A stretch of 64,000 bases of DNA, taken from the NCBI RefSeq assembly GCF_000720255.1, contig NZ_JOJE01000023.1, positions 1 to 64,000 on the forward strand, given 5' to 3'. This stretch comes from Streptomyces griseus subsp. griseus (lineage in GTDB: Bacteria > Actinomycetota > Actinomycetes > Streptomycetales > Streptomycetaceae). How positions within the stretch are numbered: the first letter of the stretch is position 1; the number at the start of each line of letters is the position of its first letter. Shown here one piece after another: positions 36,565 through 44,080 of the stretch. Below the pieces are notes generated by a model. The model saw only the letters and a list, made by a program, of their open reading frames with translations. It ran no database searches and was not told where the DNA came from. Made by a program: the position numbers and the translations under genes.

Positions 36565-37203
36565 GCCAAGGTGGCGAACGCCGGGGAGACCCTCGCCATC
36601 GGCGTCAAGAACTACGGCGGCACCGAGACGTTCACCAACGTGGCCACGACGTCGTACTCCCAGGCCGCGGTGCTGTTCACCACGGGCAGCTCCAACACCT
36701 CGGCCCTGGTCTACTGCTGGAAGAACACCGGCGGCACCGGCACCGGCAACTGCGACGACCTCGCGGTGGAACGGATCTCCACCCCCTCCAACGTGCTGAC
36801 CAACGCGGGCTTCGAGACCGGCTCCCTGAGCCCCTGGACCCGCAGCGGCAGCGGCGCGCAGTCCAACGTGGTCGCCTCCAACGCCCGCACCGGCACCTAC
36901 TCCCTGCAGACCGGCGCCGCCACCAGCGGTGTCGAGCAGTCCGCCACCGGCCTCACCGCGGGCAGCACCTACCTGCTGGCCGGCTGGGCCAAGGTCGCGA
37001 ACGGAAGTGAGCAGGTCGCCGTCGGTGTGAAGAGCTTCGGCGGCACCGAGACCTACCTGCGCACCTCCAGCACCGCCTACTCCCAGCAGCCGATCTTCTT
37101 CACCACCGGCAGCACCAACACCTCGGCCGCGGTCTACTGCTACAAGGACGCGGGCTCCTCGGCCGGCTATTGCGACGACTACACCCTGATCAAGCTCTCC
37201 TGA
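36565..37203 (+). pseudogene. Continuation of the beta-helix gene beyond the TGA
   Basis: The same frame continues without another stop to 37203 and reads A-K-V-A-N-A-G-E-T-L-A-I-G-V-K-N-Y-G-G, then a full second module N-A-G-F-E-T-G-S-L-S-P-W-T. In that second module the position matching the TGA is Trp in A-G-W-A-K-V-A-N-G, so a single TGG to TGA change explains the break. The full-length ancestor had 825 aa. A GTG at 36571 could restart translation, but there is no signal peptide. Confidence 0.8.
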
Positions 37204-37238
37204 CGGCACACGGCCCTCAAGGAGAATCCTTTCCCCAC

Positions 37239-37272
37239 GGTGGGCGGGCCGGGATCACCCGGCCCGCCCACC
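37239..37272 (+). terminator. Strong terminator after the beta-helix gene
   Basis: GGTGGGCGGGCCGGG and its exact complement (15 bp) flank the tetraloop ATCA, 35 bp past the original stop. Confidence 0.85.
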
Positions 37273-37699
37273 CGACCCACGTCAGGAGCACCGGTACGGA
37301 GGGCCGACCATGCGGGACGTTCCGGCGGCGAGCAGTCCTCATCGCCGCCGTCACCGGCCAAGCACTGCAGTGGTACGGCCCGGGAACCGGCAAGTGAAAC
37401 GAGGCCGAGCGCCGGCCGCTCCGAGGATGCGCGACATCCCTCCCCTGGCAGGCGCGCACTGCACCGGACGTCCTGTGCGCTCGCGAAGGTTCTCCGAGCT
37501 GGATCTCCGGCCCGGTCGAGCCGAACCCAGAGACCGTTTTCACGCGCAGTGCCTGCCGGCCCTTTCTCGAAGCCGTGCCCAGAGCGTGCCCGTAAGACCG
37601 GTCAACCACGGTCAGCAACGGTGCCATCCTGTGCGCTCGGGCGCCTGGCCATACCACATACGCCCAGGCCAGAAGGCATCCGGCTCTGCAAGCGCCGTC
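37273..37699 (+). other. attP-like arm left of att copy 3
   Basis: No gene is supported. Positions from about 37560 share GAAGCCGTGCCCA, GCGTGCCCGTAAG, GGTCAACCACGGTCAGCAACGGTG and CAAGCGCCGTCG with the DNA left of att copies 2 and 4. Confidence 0.55.
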
Positions 37700-37745
37700 G
37701 CTTCCCAAGCTGAGAGCGCGAGTTCGATTCTCGTCACCCGCTCCA
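37700..37745 (+). repeat. att copy 3 (tRNA-Gly 3' end)
   Basis: The 46 bases are identical to the tRNA-Gly 3' end. Confidence 0.9.
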
Positions 37746-37750
37746 TGATG

Positions 37751-37777
37751 AAACCCCAGGTCAGTGGCCTGGGGTTT
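37751..37777 (+). terminator. Hairpin after att copy 3
   Basis: AAACCCCAGG / CCTGGGGTTT is the same stem as behind the intact tRNA, with one loop base changed, followed by the same GTTTGTTGTCT. Confidence 0.8.
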
Positions 37778-38061
37778 GTTTGTTGTCTAGATCAATTTGA
37801 GGGTGACGTGCCCTTCGCGTGCCCTAAGTCGCAGCCAGGCGCCCCCAGCGGACCCCTCGGCCGCCAATTCACACAGGACAAACGCCAGACCATCTCAAAT
37901 CCTGAGACTATTCTTCAGTGACCTGGGTCGGATTCCTCCGCTGGGACATCCGTGCCGGCCGCCTCCCCCGGATGGGGAATCTGATCCTCGTCCGAGCCCA
38001 GGCGGCTGAATGAAGCCAGCGACGGGATGTCGGGGGCAGGCCGGCGGAAGTGCGCGCCAAT
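37778..38061 (+). other. Right flank of att copy 3, no gene
   Basis: For about 150 bp it is recognisably related to the DNA right of the tRNA (for example TGCCCTAAG, CGCCAGACC, TGGGTC). No reading frame is supported. Confidence 0.5.
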
Positions 38062-38364
38062 TCAGTCCTGGAGCGTGCGCGCCAGTCGCCCGGAGCTGGG
38101 GGTGATGTCCCGCTGAGAGGCGGTCATCCTGCTCAGGGCACGGAAGCTGACCGAGTCGGCCGTCAGATCGGCGACCTCCTCCGCGCCGAAGAAGGAAGGC
38201 GGGAACTCCAGCGCTGTCGCAAGCGCCTCCAACGACGGAGGGCTAGGAGTGGCCCGTCCGCTCTCGAAGTCGGACAGCCTGCGTGGCGTCGGGCCGGCCA
38301 TCTGGGCGAGTCGGGTGACGGTCAGTCCTCGGCGCTTGCGCGCCAGGACTAGCCGGGATGCCAT
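38062..38364 (-). pseudogene. Truncated XRE regulator of the IrrE/ImmA-associated type
   Basis: From the ATG at 38364 the 100-aa frame reads M-A-S-R-L-V-L-A-R-K-R-R-G-L-T-V-T-R-L-A, a standard XRE HTH, then P-P-S-F-F and V-S-F-R-A-L-S-R-M-T-A-S-Q-R-D. That last motif normally joins the HTH to an ImmA/IrrE zinc metallopeptidase with H-E-x-x-H. Here the frame ends 14 residues later and no peptidase follows, so it is a truncated relic of a regulator common on mobile elements. Confidence 0.65.
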
Positions 38365-38682
38365 GTCAGGGCCAGCGGCTGCGCCCGGCGCCGGCTTCCG
38401 CGGTGCTTCGACATATCGAAGTCGACGGCTCACCGCCGGTTCGTGATCTGGTCCAGAGTCGGCGTCTTTGCCGGCCACTTGCCCTTCGGCATCCCGTTTC
38501 CCCAGGTCAGCTCCCCAGGTCAGCTCCGCGGTGGAGGTCACGCACCGAAGCGGAATATCCAGCACGGAGCTACCACTTGCGGACATGCGGTTCTCATCCG
38601 CGCCGTCCCGGAACGGTCCCCGCACGGGAGCGCGATCCCGGCGCAAGCGGACTCGGACGGCGGTGCCCCTGTGCCGGGTGTG
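38365..38682. other. Gap with no supported gene
   Basis: The minus-strand frame upstream of the XRE remnant stays open here but lacks a ribosome site and protein-like composition. No other structure is seen. Confidence 0.4.
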
Positions 38683-40698
38683 TCACTCGGCCCTGATGTC
38701 GTCCACGTACACGATGCCCTTGGTCGCCGCGCCGCTCCCGTGGACGAGGTACAGATGGAACGCCGTCACCTTGGCGAGATGAGCCGCGTCAAGCACGGCT
38801 CCGGCGTTCGCAGTGTCCCAGGGAGCGGGCCCGAACTCGCTGAAGGGTGCCCTGACCTCCTGCCCGCTCGTGTCGGACAGCGGAACCTGGTACCAGAAAT
38901 CAACTCCGTCGGCGACGATCTGGAGCGCCCCGCCGTTTGCGGAACCGTCGCCCCGCAGCCACAGCGCAAGGGACGTGAAGGCGGACCAGTCCGCGTCGAC
39001 CGGCTTGCCTGTGCCGGTGTACTCGGCGCCCGTGAAGTCGTACGCGTAGGCCAGTCCGTAGGAGCCCGAGGACTTGTGGTCGGCCGAGAGGCTGAGGGTG
39101 TGGGAGTTGACGTGGATGTACGCCTCGCTCAGGGCTACGTCGTCTCCGGCGTATCCCTCGAAGTCGTCGACCCAGCCGACCGGCAGCGGGGCGACCTCAC
39201 CGAGGAGGACCACGGCCGAATCGGTGAGCGTCTTGCCGTCCACCCGCGCGCTCACGGTGAGGGTCACGGAGCGCTTGTTCCGCAAGGCCGGGGCGATCGA
39301 CCAGTCGCCCGAGTAGAAGCCGTCGGCGTCGAGGCACAGCGCTCTGGCGCGTCCGCCGTTCACGGAGTAGGTGACGCGGCTCGCCCTCGCGGGCGTGACA
39401 CGCACCCGGACGGTGGTCTCGGAGGCCGTCACGCGCTGTCGGTCCGTGGGGGTCACGAGGTGTATGAACGGGGCGTTCCTGACAGCGGTGGTGCGAGCGG
39501 AGTACACCCCTCGGAGATCGGCGGCGAACAGGGTGTAGGGATCCTGGTGGTAGGCGACGAAGTCCGGCAGCAGGACGTGGCCCGGGTACGGCACATAAGC
39601 GCGCTTGGTGCCTCCGAAGTTGGCCCAGGTGAGCATGTACGTCATCTGACGGGCCAGCGGGTCCGCCTGGATGGCCTGCGACAGCCGGGTGAACCACTGC
39701 GGGTCGCGGGCCTCGGTACCGCCCTCTCCGAACTCGGTGAAGGCCGGCACCTTGCCCCGCTCGTTCGCCAGCCGGACCACCATCGCCAGGTCCTTCACCA
39801 GCCCGTCCAGCCACGGGGTCGGCCCGGCGTTCTCGTCGTAGGAGTCGTAGCCGAGGATGTCGACGAAACGGTCGCCCGGATAGGTCTTCAGGTAGCCGGT
39901 CGGGTCGCCTCCGAAATTTGAGTTGGGCGAGTAGGCGTAGAGCAGGTTGTGGACGCCTCTGGTGTCGCGCAGGTACTCGACGGTGTAGCGGAACAGCTCG
40001 ATGAAGTCGGCCGAGGTGGTGTGGCCGGCGCCCCACCAGAACCAGCCTCCGTTGTTCTCGTGGAAGGGGCGGAAAATGACCGGGATCGCGGTGCCGTCCG
40101 GCCGCCGCGCGCCCTTGACCGCCTTCGCGATGCGGTCGAGGAAGGCGTTGAAGTTTGCGTGCTTCGCACCTCCGGGGAGGATCTGGCCGGCCACCCGGCC
40201 CGTTGTGTCGTAGAAGTTCCCGCCGGTGACGAAGTTCGGCATGTGGGCGCTGAGGGTGTTGATCCCGCCGCGTGCGTCCCCCTGCCGGATGCACCGGCTG
40301 AGCGCGGCGATGTTCTCGGCTTCGGTTCCGTCCTGGACGCCGGGGCGTTCGTCGCCGTCGAGGATGAGGGTGTCCCAGCCGAAGACCGCGGGGTAGTCGC
40401 CCACCGCCGCCCTGGTGTCGGACGCCTGGCCGTCGGGAGTGGTGAAGGTGAAGCCGTAGGTGAGGTCGTGCTGGTGACCGAACAGGATGCCCTCGCCCTG
40501 CTGTCGCTTCAGGTACGCGAACAGCGCGCGGGTGGCGGGGGTCGCCTTGTCGTCGACGATCCGGACCGGCGTCGGCGTGCCGGCGGGCGCCGTGGGGGAG
40601 GTCGCCGCGGAGGCCACCGGTATTCCGGCGCCCGCTGCCATGGCGACCGTGGCGCCGATGAGGACGAAGGTGCGACGGTCCATGGGAGGGTTGGGCAT
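38683..40698 (-). CDS. Secreted GH26 endo-beta-mannanase-type enzyme
   Basis: The product is 671 aa; AAGGAG precedes the ATG. A Tat-like signal (D-R-R-T-F-V-L-I-G) ends at A-S-A. The GH26 domain covers about residues 45-400: G-I-L-F-G-H-Q-H-D, the acid/base Glu214 in F-R-P-F-H-E-N-N-G-G-W-F-W-W, Y-S-P-N for substrate binding, and the nucleophile Glu322 in F-T-E-F-G-E-G-G. A beta-sandwich linker and a C-terminal carbohydrate-binding module (about 500-671, W-V-D-D-F-E-G-Y to I-V-Y-V-D-D-I-R) follow. It hydrolyses mannan or glucomannan outside the cell. It is a single gene between att copies 3 and 4, with no mannan transporter nearby. Confidence 0.9.
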   Translation of the reverse strand: MPNPPMDRRTFVLIGATVAMAAGAGIPVASAATSPTAPAGTPTPVRIVDDKATPATRALFAYLKRQQGEGILFGHQHDLTYGFTFTTPDGQASDTRAAVGDYPAVFGWDTLILDGDERPGVQDGTEAENIAALSRCIRQGDARGGINTLSAHMPNFVTGGNFYDTTGRVAGQILPGGAKHANFNAFLDRIAKAVKGARRPDGTAIPVIFRPFHENNGGWFWWGAGHTTSADFIELFRYTVEYLRDTRGVHNLLYAYSPNSNFGGDPTGYLKTYPGDRFVDILGYDSYDENAGPTPWLDGLVKDLAMVVRLANERGKVPAFTEFGEGGTEARDPQWFTRLSQAIQADPLARQMTYMLTWANFGGTKRAYVPYPGHVLLPDFVAYHQDPYTLFAADLRGVYSARTTAVRNAPFIHLVTPTDRQRVTASETTVRVRVTPARASRVTYSVNGGRARALCLDADGFYSGDWSIAPALRNKRSVTLTVSARVDGKTLTDSAVVLLGEVAPLPVGWVDDFEGYAGDDVALSEAYIHVNSHTLSLSADHKSSGSYGLAYAYDFTGAEYTGTGKPVDADWSAFTSLALWLRGDGSANGGALQIVADGVDFWYQVPLSDTSGQEVRAPFSEFGPAPWDTANAGAVLDAAHLAKVTAFHLYLVHGSGAATKGIVYVDDIRAE

Positions 40699-40903
40699 GT
40701 ACGTCTCCTTTGACGTGGCGATCTCTCACCAGGGGGAGCGGCTCACTGGGGTCACGTGCACCGCTCCAGGGCGGGTGTCATGGGCCGGGAGCCCCCGTCG
40801 GCTGCGCCGCGCGCCGACGGGCATGGTGGCGGTCGCCGGGTCGGCTGCGGGCCAAAGGGGCGTCCTGGTCAGGGACCTCCGCAACGCACGACACTCGTGT
40901 GAT

Positions 40904-41254
40904 TCAAGTGACGCTACTTGACTGGAGATTCAGGAGGAAGGAAAGAGCCTGGCCCTGTCTCGACCAAGTCGCCTCATGCGGACGGAGGTTGATGATCGAC
41001 CACCCGGATCCGTTCGCCGATTCACCAGGCGGGCAAGCAACAAAGGTTGGGGCCGACAGGTCAACAGGCGCTTCTTGTCTGCCATGCCTCGCGAGCACCT
41101 CGCTGCGCGCCTGGCGGGACTTCGCGGAGCCACGCGCGCACCTCGGCGCGATGCCTTGGGCCAGCCTCCGCTGGTGCTTCGCCGTAGAGTGCAGATAGAT
41201 CAGCTGGGCCCGCTCCGACGACTGACCGGCGCGGACCATGGGGTCCTTCAAGCT
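40904..41254 (-). pseudogene. Tyrosine integrase C-terminal remnant
   Basis: The frame contains D-P-M-V-R-A-G-Q-S-S-E-R-A-Q-L-I-Y-L-H-S-T, matching the end of phage-type tyrosine recombinases (normally M-x-x-x-G-H-S-S-x-x-x-A-L-x-Y-Q-H-A-T) with the nucleophilic Tyr. The conserved His before S-S is Gln here, and the rest of the catalytic domain is absent. It lies 380 bp left of att copy 4, the normal place for an integrase next to attP. It is a dead relic. Confidence 0.65.
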
Positions 41255-41636
41255 TGGCGCCCGTGTCGGCGGCCACGGTGTTGCCGGTGTGGAGCGGGCC
41301 GCGCCCTCCGGTGACCCGCTCGACTGCAAGGCCCGTTGCCGGAGGGTGTCGTCGCCACCTCGGGCTCACCTTCTCGGGGTGCCCGCCCGACCATCGGTGT
41401 CCTGAAAGACAGTGTGCTCGCGCGAAGGCGCCCCGAGCCGGACATTCCCACGAGCCGAGCTGGGCTCAGAGCCCGTTCGCGCAAGGGCCCTGCCGGACGC
41501 TTCCTGAAGCCGTGCCCACAGCGTGCCCGTAAGAGTGGACAACAACGGTCAACAGCGGTGCGATCCGACGACAAGACCGCCCCAGCGGAACGCCATCCGC
41601 GCCGGTCAGAGCCGTAAGGCCCATTCAAGCGCCGGC
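41255..41636 (+). other. attP-like arm left of att copy 4
   Basis: No gene is supported. From about 41500 it shares GAAGCCGTGCCCACAGCGTG, CCCGTAAG, ACAACGGTCAACAGCGGTGC, then GGTCAGAGCC and CAAGCGCCGGCG with the arms of copies 2 and 3. Confidence 0.55.
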
Positions 41637-41682
41637 GCTTCCCAAGCTGAGAGCGCGAGTTCGATTCTCGTCACCCGCTCCA
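41637..41682 (+). repeat. att copy 4 (tRNA-Gly 3' end)
   Basis: The 46 bases are identical to the tRNA-Gly 3' end. This is the right-hand limit of the repeated series. Confidence 0.9.
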
Positions 41683-41684
41683 CG

Positions 41685-41717
41685 AATAAGGCCCAGGTCA
41701 GAGACCTGGGCCTTATT
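41685..41717 (+). terminator. Hairpin after att copy 4
   Basis: AATAAGGCCCAGG and CCTGGGCCTTATT form a perfect 13-bp stem, related to the hairpin behind att copy 2. Confidence 0.8.
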
Positions 41718-41902
41718 GCTGTCCGTCGCGATCAGCGATCGTGTGCCAGATTCGTGTCAGAACGCTGATCGCCGGGGCTGGCGGCTGGCTCTTCCGGCAC
41801 GGCAGCAGCTTCCTGCTGGCGCCGGCGGCGTCCCTGCGGCGAAGGCCGGCCGGCTCTTCCGGCCGCATCGGACCGTACGCGCCGAGGGAGGCACGCCGCG
41901 AC

Positions 41903-42160
41903 TGACAAGACGACGACGTCAACCGGCACCTGGGTGGCATGATCACCGCGTTGGACCTCCGCTACCCCATGAGCGACGACCACCCGCTGACCGGCCGCCG
42001 GGTCCCCGACGTCGATCTGAAGACCGGTGACGGCCGGCGCCGCGTCTTCGAACTGCTGCGCACCGCGCGCCCCGTGCTGCTCGACCTCCGCGGTGACACC
42101 GCACTGGCGGCCACGGCCGAGAGCTGGGCCGATTGCGTCGACCTCGTCGAGGCCCGGTCC
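41903..42160 (+). pseudogene. FAD aromatic hydroxylase C-terminal fragment
   Basis: The frame reads D-V-N-R-H-L-G-G-M-I-T-A-L-D-L-R-Y-P, then H-P-L-T-G-R-R-V-P-D-V-D-L, then R-P-V-L-L-D-L-R-G-D, the thioredoxin-like C-terminal domain of PgaE/MhpA-type flavin hydroxylases. The FAD and substrate domains are missing. At about 42160 it abuts a vapC fragment in the opposite orientation. Confidence 0.7.
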
Positions 42161-42186
42161 ACGACCGACCACTGGCCCGTGCGGCC

Positions 42187-42330
42187 GTGGATCACCTCGA
42201 CCAGCACCGCCGCCGAGGTGATCACGGGCAGGTCCGCGTCACGAGCCGCCGTCAGCCACTCGCGGATTCCCCGATCACGCTGTACGGCCTTCGCCAGGCC
42301 CCCGCTGTCCAGGACCAGGGCACCGCTCAC
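42187..42330 (-). pseudogene. Truncated vapC copy
   Basis: From a GTG at 42330 it encodes the first 48 residues of the VapC at 27680-28078 with only a few substitutions (L-D-S-G-G for L-D-S-E-G, H-on-R changes) and breaks right after V-E-V-I-H. Upstream similarity extends a further dozen bases (GCGGCCGCCCCGG) into the antitoxin end. The last two catalytic Asp are lost. Confidence 0.8.
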
Positions 42331-42373
42331 GCGGCCGCCCCGGCAAATCTGGCGACGACCCGTCCCGCGCCCC

Positions 42374-43369
42374 TCAGAAGACGTGGATCGGGATTTCGGC
42401 GGGGGCGTCGAGGAGTTCGGAGATCTCGTCGTCCAGGCGGACCAGGGTGATGGAGGCACCGGCCATGTCGAGCGAGGTGCAGTACTCGCCCACATAGCTG
42501 CGGTCGATCTCGATGCCTCGCTCGGCCAGCTGTTTGTGGGCCCGGCCGTACACGAGGTACAGCTCGCCGATCGGCGTGCCGCCGAGGCCGTTGACCATCA
42601 GCGCGACGTGGTCCCCCGAGGAGTACGGCAGGTCGTCCACGACCGCGCTGACGAGCTCGCTCACCATCGTGTCCGCCGACTGGAGTTTCTCCCGCTTCCG
42701 GCCCGGCTCGCCGTGGATGCCCACGCCCATCTCGATCGCGTCGTCCGGCAGGTCGAAGAGCGGGGAGCCCTTCGCCGGGGGTGTGCAGGCGGTCAGTGCC
42801 ATGCCCATGGAGCGGGCGACGGAGTTGACCTTCTCGCCGATCCGCTGGACCTCGTCCAGATCCGCGCCCCGCTCGGCGGCCGCGCCGACCGCCTTCATCA
42901 CGAAGAAGTTGCCCGCCACGCCTCGTCGGCCGACGGTGAACGTCGAGTCCTGTACGGCCACGTCGTCATCGATGAAGAGGGTACGGACGTTCAGCCCGTC
43001 GGCCTCGGACAGCTCCTCGGCCATCTCGAAGGCCATCCGGTCCCCGGTGTAGTTGTTGACCAGGAGCAGAACGCCCTTGGGGGAGGCGACCAGCTTGACT
43101 GTCTCGTAGACCGAGTCGGCCGGCGGCGCGGCGAACACGTCGCCGGGGCAGGCCGCATCGAGCATTCCCCTGCCGACGCTCATCACATGCGCCGGCTCGT
43201 GACCGGACCCGGAGCCCTGGACGATGGAGACCTTGTTCTCCTGCGGGGTGTCGGCACGCATGATCAGGTTGTGCTCGGGGACGTACTTCAGCGTGTCCGG
43301 GTTGGCCAGGGCCAGCCCTTCCAGCATCTGCGGAACGTAGTCCTGCGGGTCGTTGACGAACTTCTTCAT
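42374..43369 (-). CDS. dhaK: DhaK-type dihydroxyacetone kinase subunit
   Basis: The product is 331 aa from the ATG at 43369, which overlaps the dhaL stop by 4 bp. It has G-S-G-S-G-H-E-P-A-H at residues 52-61, N-Y-T-G-D (Asp110), and G-V-G-I-H-G-E-P-G with His219, which forms the covalent hemiaminal with the ketose substrate. DhaK binds the ketose while DhaL supplies the phosphoryl group. No dhaM (PTS phosphodonor) is present, so ATP is likely used directly or DhaM lies elsewhere. Being in an operon with an aldolase and a phosphatase, it may act on a sugar other than dihydroxyacetone, such as erythrulose or another short ketose. Confidence 0.9.
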   Translation of the reverse strand: MKKFVNDPQDYVPQMLEGLALANPDTLKYVPEHNLIMRADTPQENKVSIVQGSGSGHEPAHVMSVGRGMLDAACPGDVFAAPPADSVYETVKLVASPKGVLLLVNNYTGDRMAFEMAEELSEADGLNVRTLFIDDDVAVQDSTFTVGRRGVAGNFFVMKAVGAAAERGADLDEVQRIGEKVNSVARSMGMALTACTPPAKGSPLFDLPDDAIEMGVGIHGEPGRKREKLQSADTMVSELVSAVVDDLPYSSGDHVALMVNGLGGTPIGELYLVYGRAHKQLAERGIEIDRSYVGEYCTSLDMAGASITLVRLDDEISELLDAPAEIPIHVF

Positions 43370-44043
43370 GGCGTCGCTCCTTCGCGTCGCTCGTGTGCGT
43401 CCCACTCGTCGGCGATGCGCTCCGCCATGACCGCAACGGCCACCGCGCCAGGGTCCGGCGAACCGATGCTGCGCTCGCCCGTGTAGCTCTGGCGTCCGCG
43501 TCGGGCCTGCATGGGTGTCGTCGCGTCGGCCGCGGTACGGGCCGTCACGGCGGCCAGCCGGGCGAGTTCCGCCGGGCCGGACCCCGGTCCGCCCTCGGCC
43601 AACCGCTGTTCCAGGGCGTCGGTCATCGGTATCAGCGCGTCCAGCAGCGTCTTGTCTCCGAGGTCGGACCTGCCGCGCGCCTTGATGCCCTCGGCCGCGG
43701 CCCGCAGCATCGCGACCGCGTCCGTGGCGACCAAGTCCGTCCGGTCCTTCACAGCCCCGGACGCCCGCAGCAGGGCGGTGCCCCAGAGCGGCCCTGATGT
43801 GCCGCCGACACGCTTGGAGACCACCAGGGCGACCTTCTTCAGGAACTCCGCCGGCGAGTCGGACACGAGGGTGTCCCAGTCGGCGAGCACGATCTCGAAG
43901 CCGCGGGCAAGCGAGTACCCGAAGTCCCCGTCACCCGCGACGGCGTCGAGGTCACCGAAGGCCCTTTCGTTGTCCACCGCGGTCTGTGCGATGGTCCGGA
44001 CGACGAAGGCGAGGTCACCCGTGGATGTCGATGGCGATGTCAT
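43366..44043 (-). CDS. dhaL: DhaL-type kinase subunit
   Basis: The 225-aa protein has a CAGGAG ribosome site. The helical-barrel nucleotide-binding motifs are all there: L-D-A-V-A-G-D-G-D-F-G (Mg/ADP ligands), G-G-T-S-G-P-L-W-G, G-D-K-T-L-L-D-A-L, and R-G-R-Q-S-Y-T-G-E-R-S-I-G-S-P-D-P-G near the end. It supplies the phosphoryl group to the DhaK-bound ketose and is translationally coupled to dhaK. Confidence 0.9.
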   Translation of the reverse strand: MTSPSTSTGDLAFVVRTIAQTAVDNERAFGDLDAVAGDGDFGYSLARGFEIVLADWDTLVSDSPAEFLKKVALVVSKRVGGTSGPLWGTALLRASGAVKDRTDLVATDAVAMLRAAAEGIKARGRSDLGDKTLLDALIPMTDALEQRLAEGGPGSGPAELARLAAVTARTAADATTPMQARRGRQSYTGERSIGSPDPGAVAVAVMAERIADEWDAHERREGATP

Positions 44044-44080
44044 GGTTCTCCTGACTTCGACGACAATGACTTCGGCGGCA

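Noticed and set aside
34450..37209. 919-codon minus-strand frame opposite the beta-helix gene
   Set aside because: Val/Gly/Asp-rich shadow with no start signal; the plus strand has signal peptide, beta-helix repeats and modules.
40904..40921. TCAAGT-6-ACTTGA dyad upstream of the GH26 gene as an operator
   Set aside because: Only 6-bp arms, 206 bp from the start codon, and inside the integrase relic; too weak to list.
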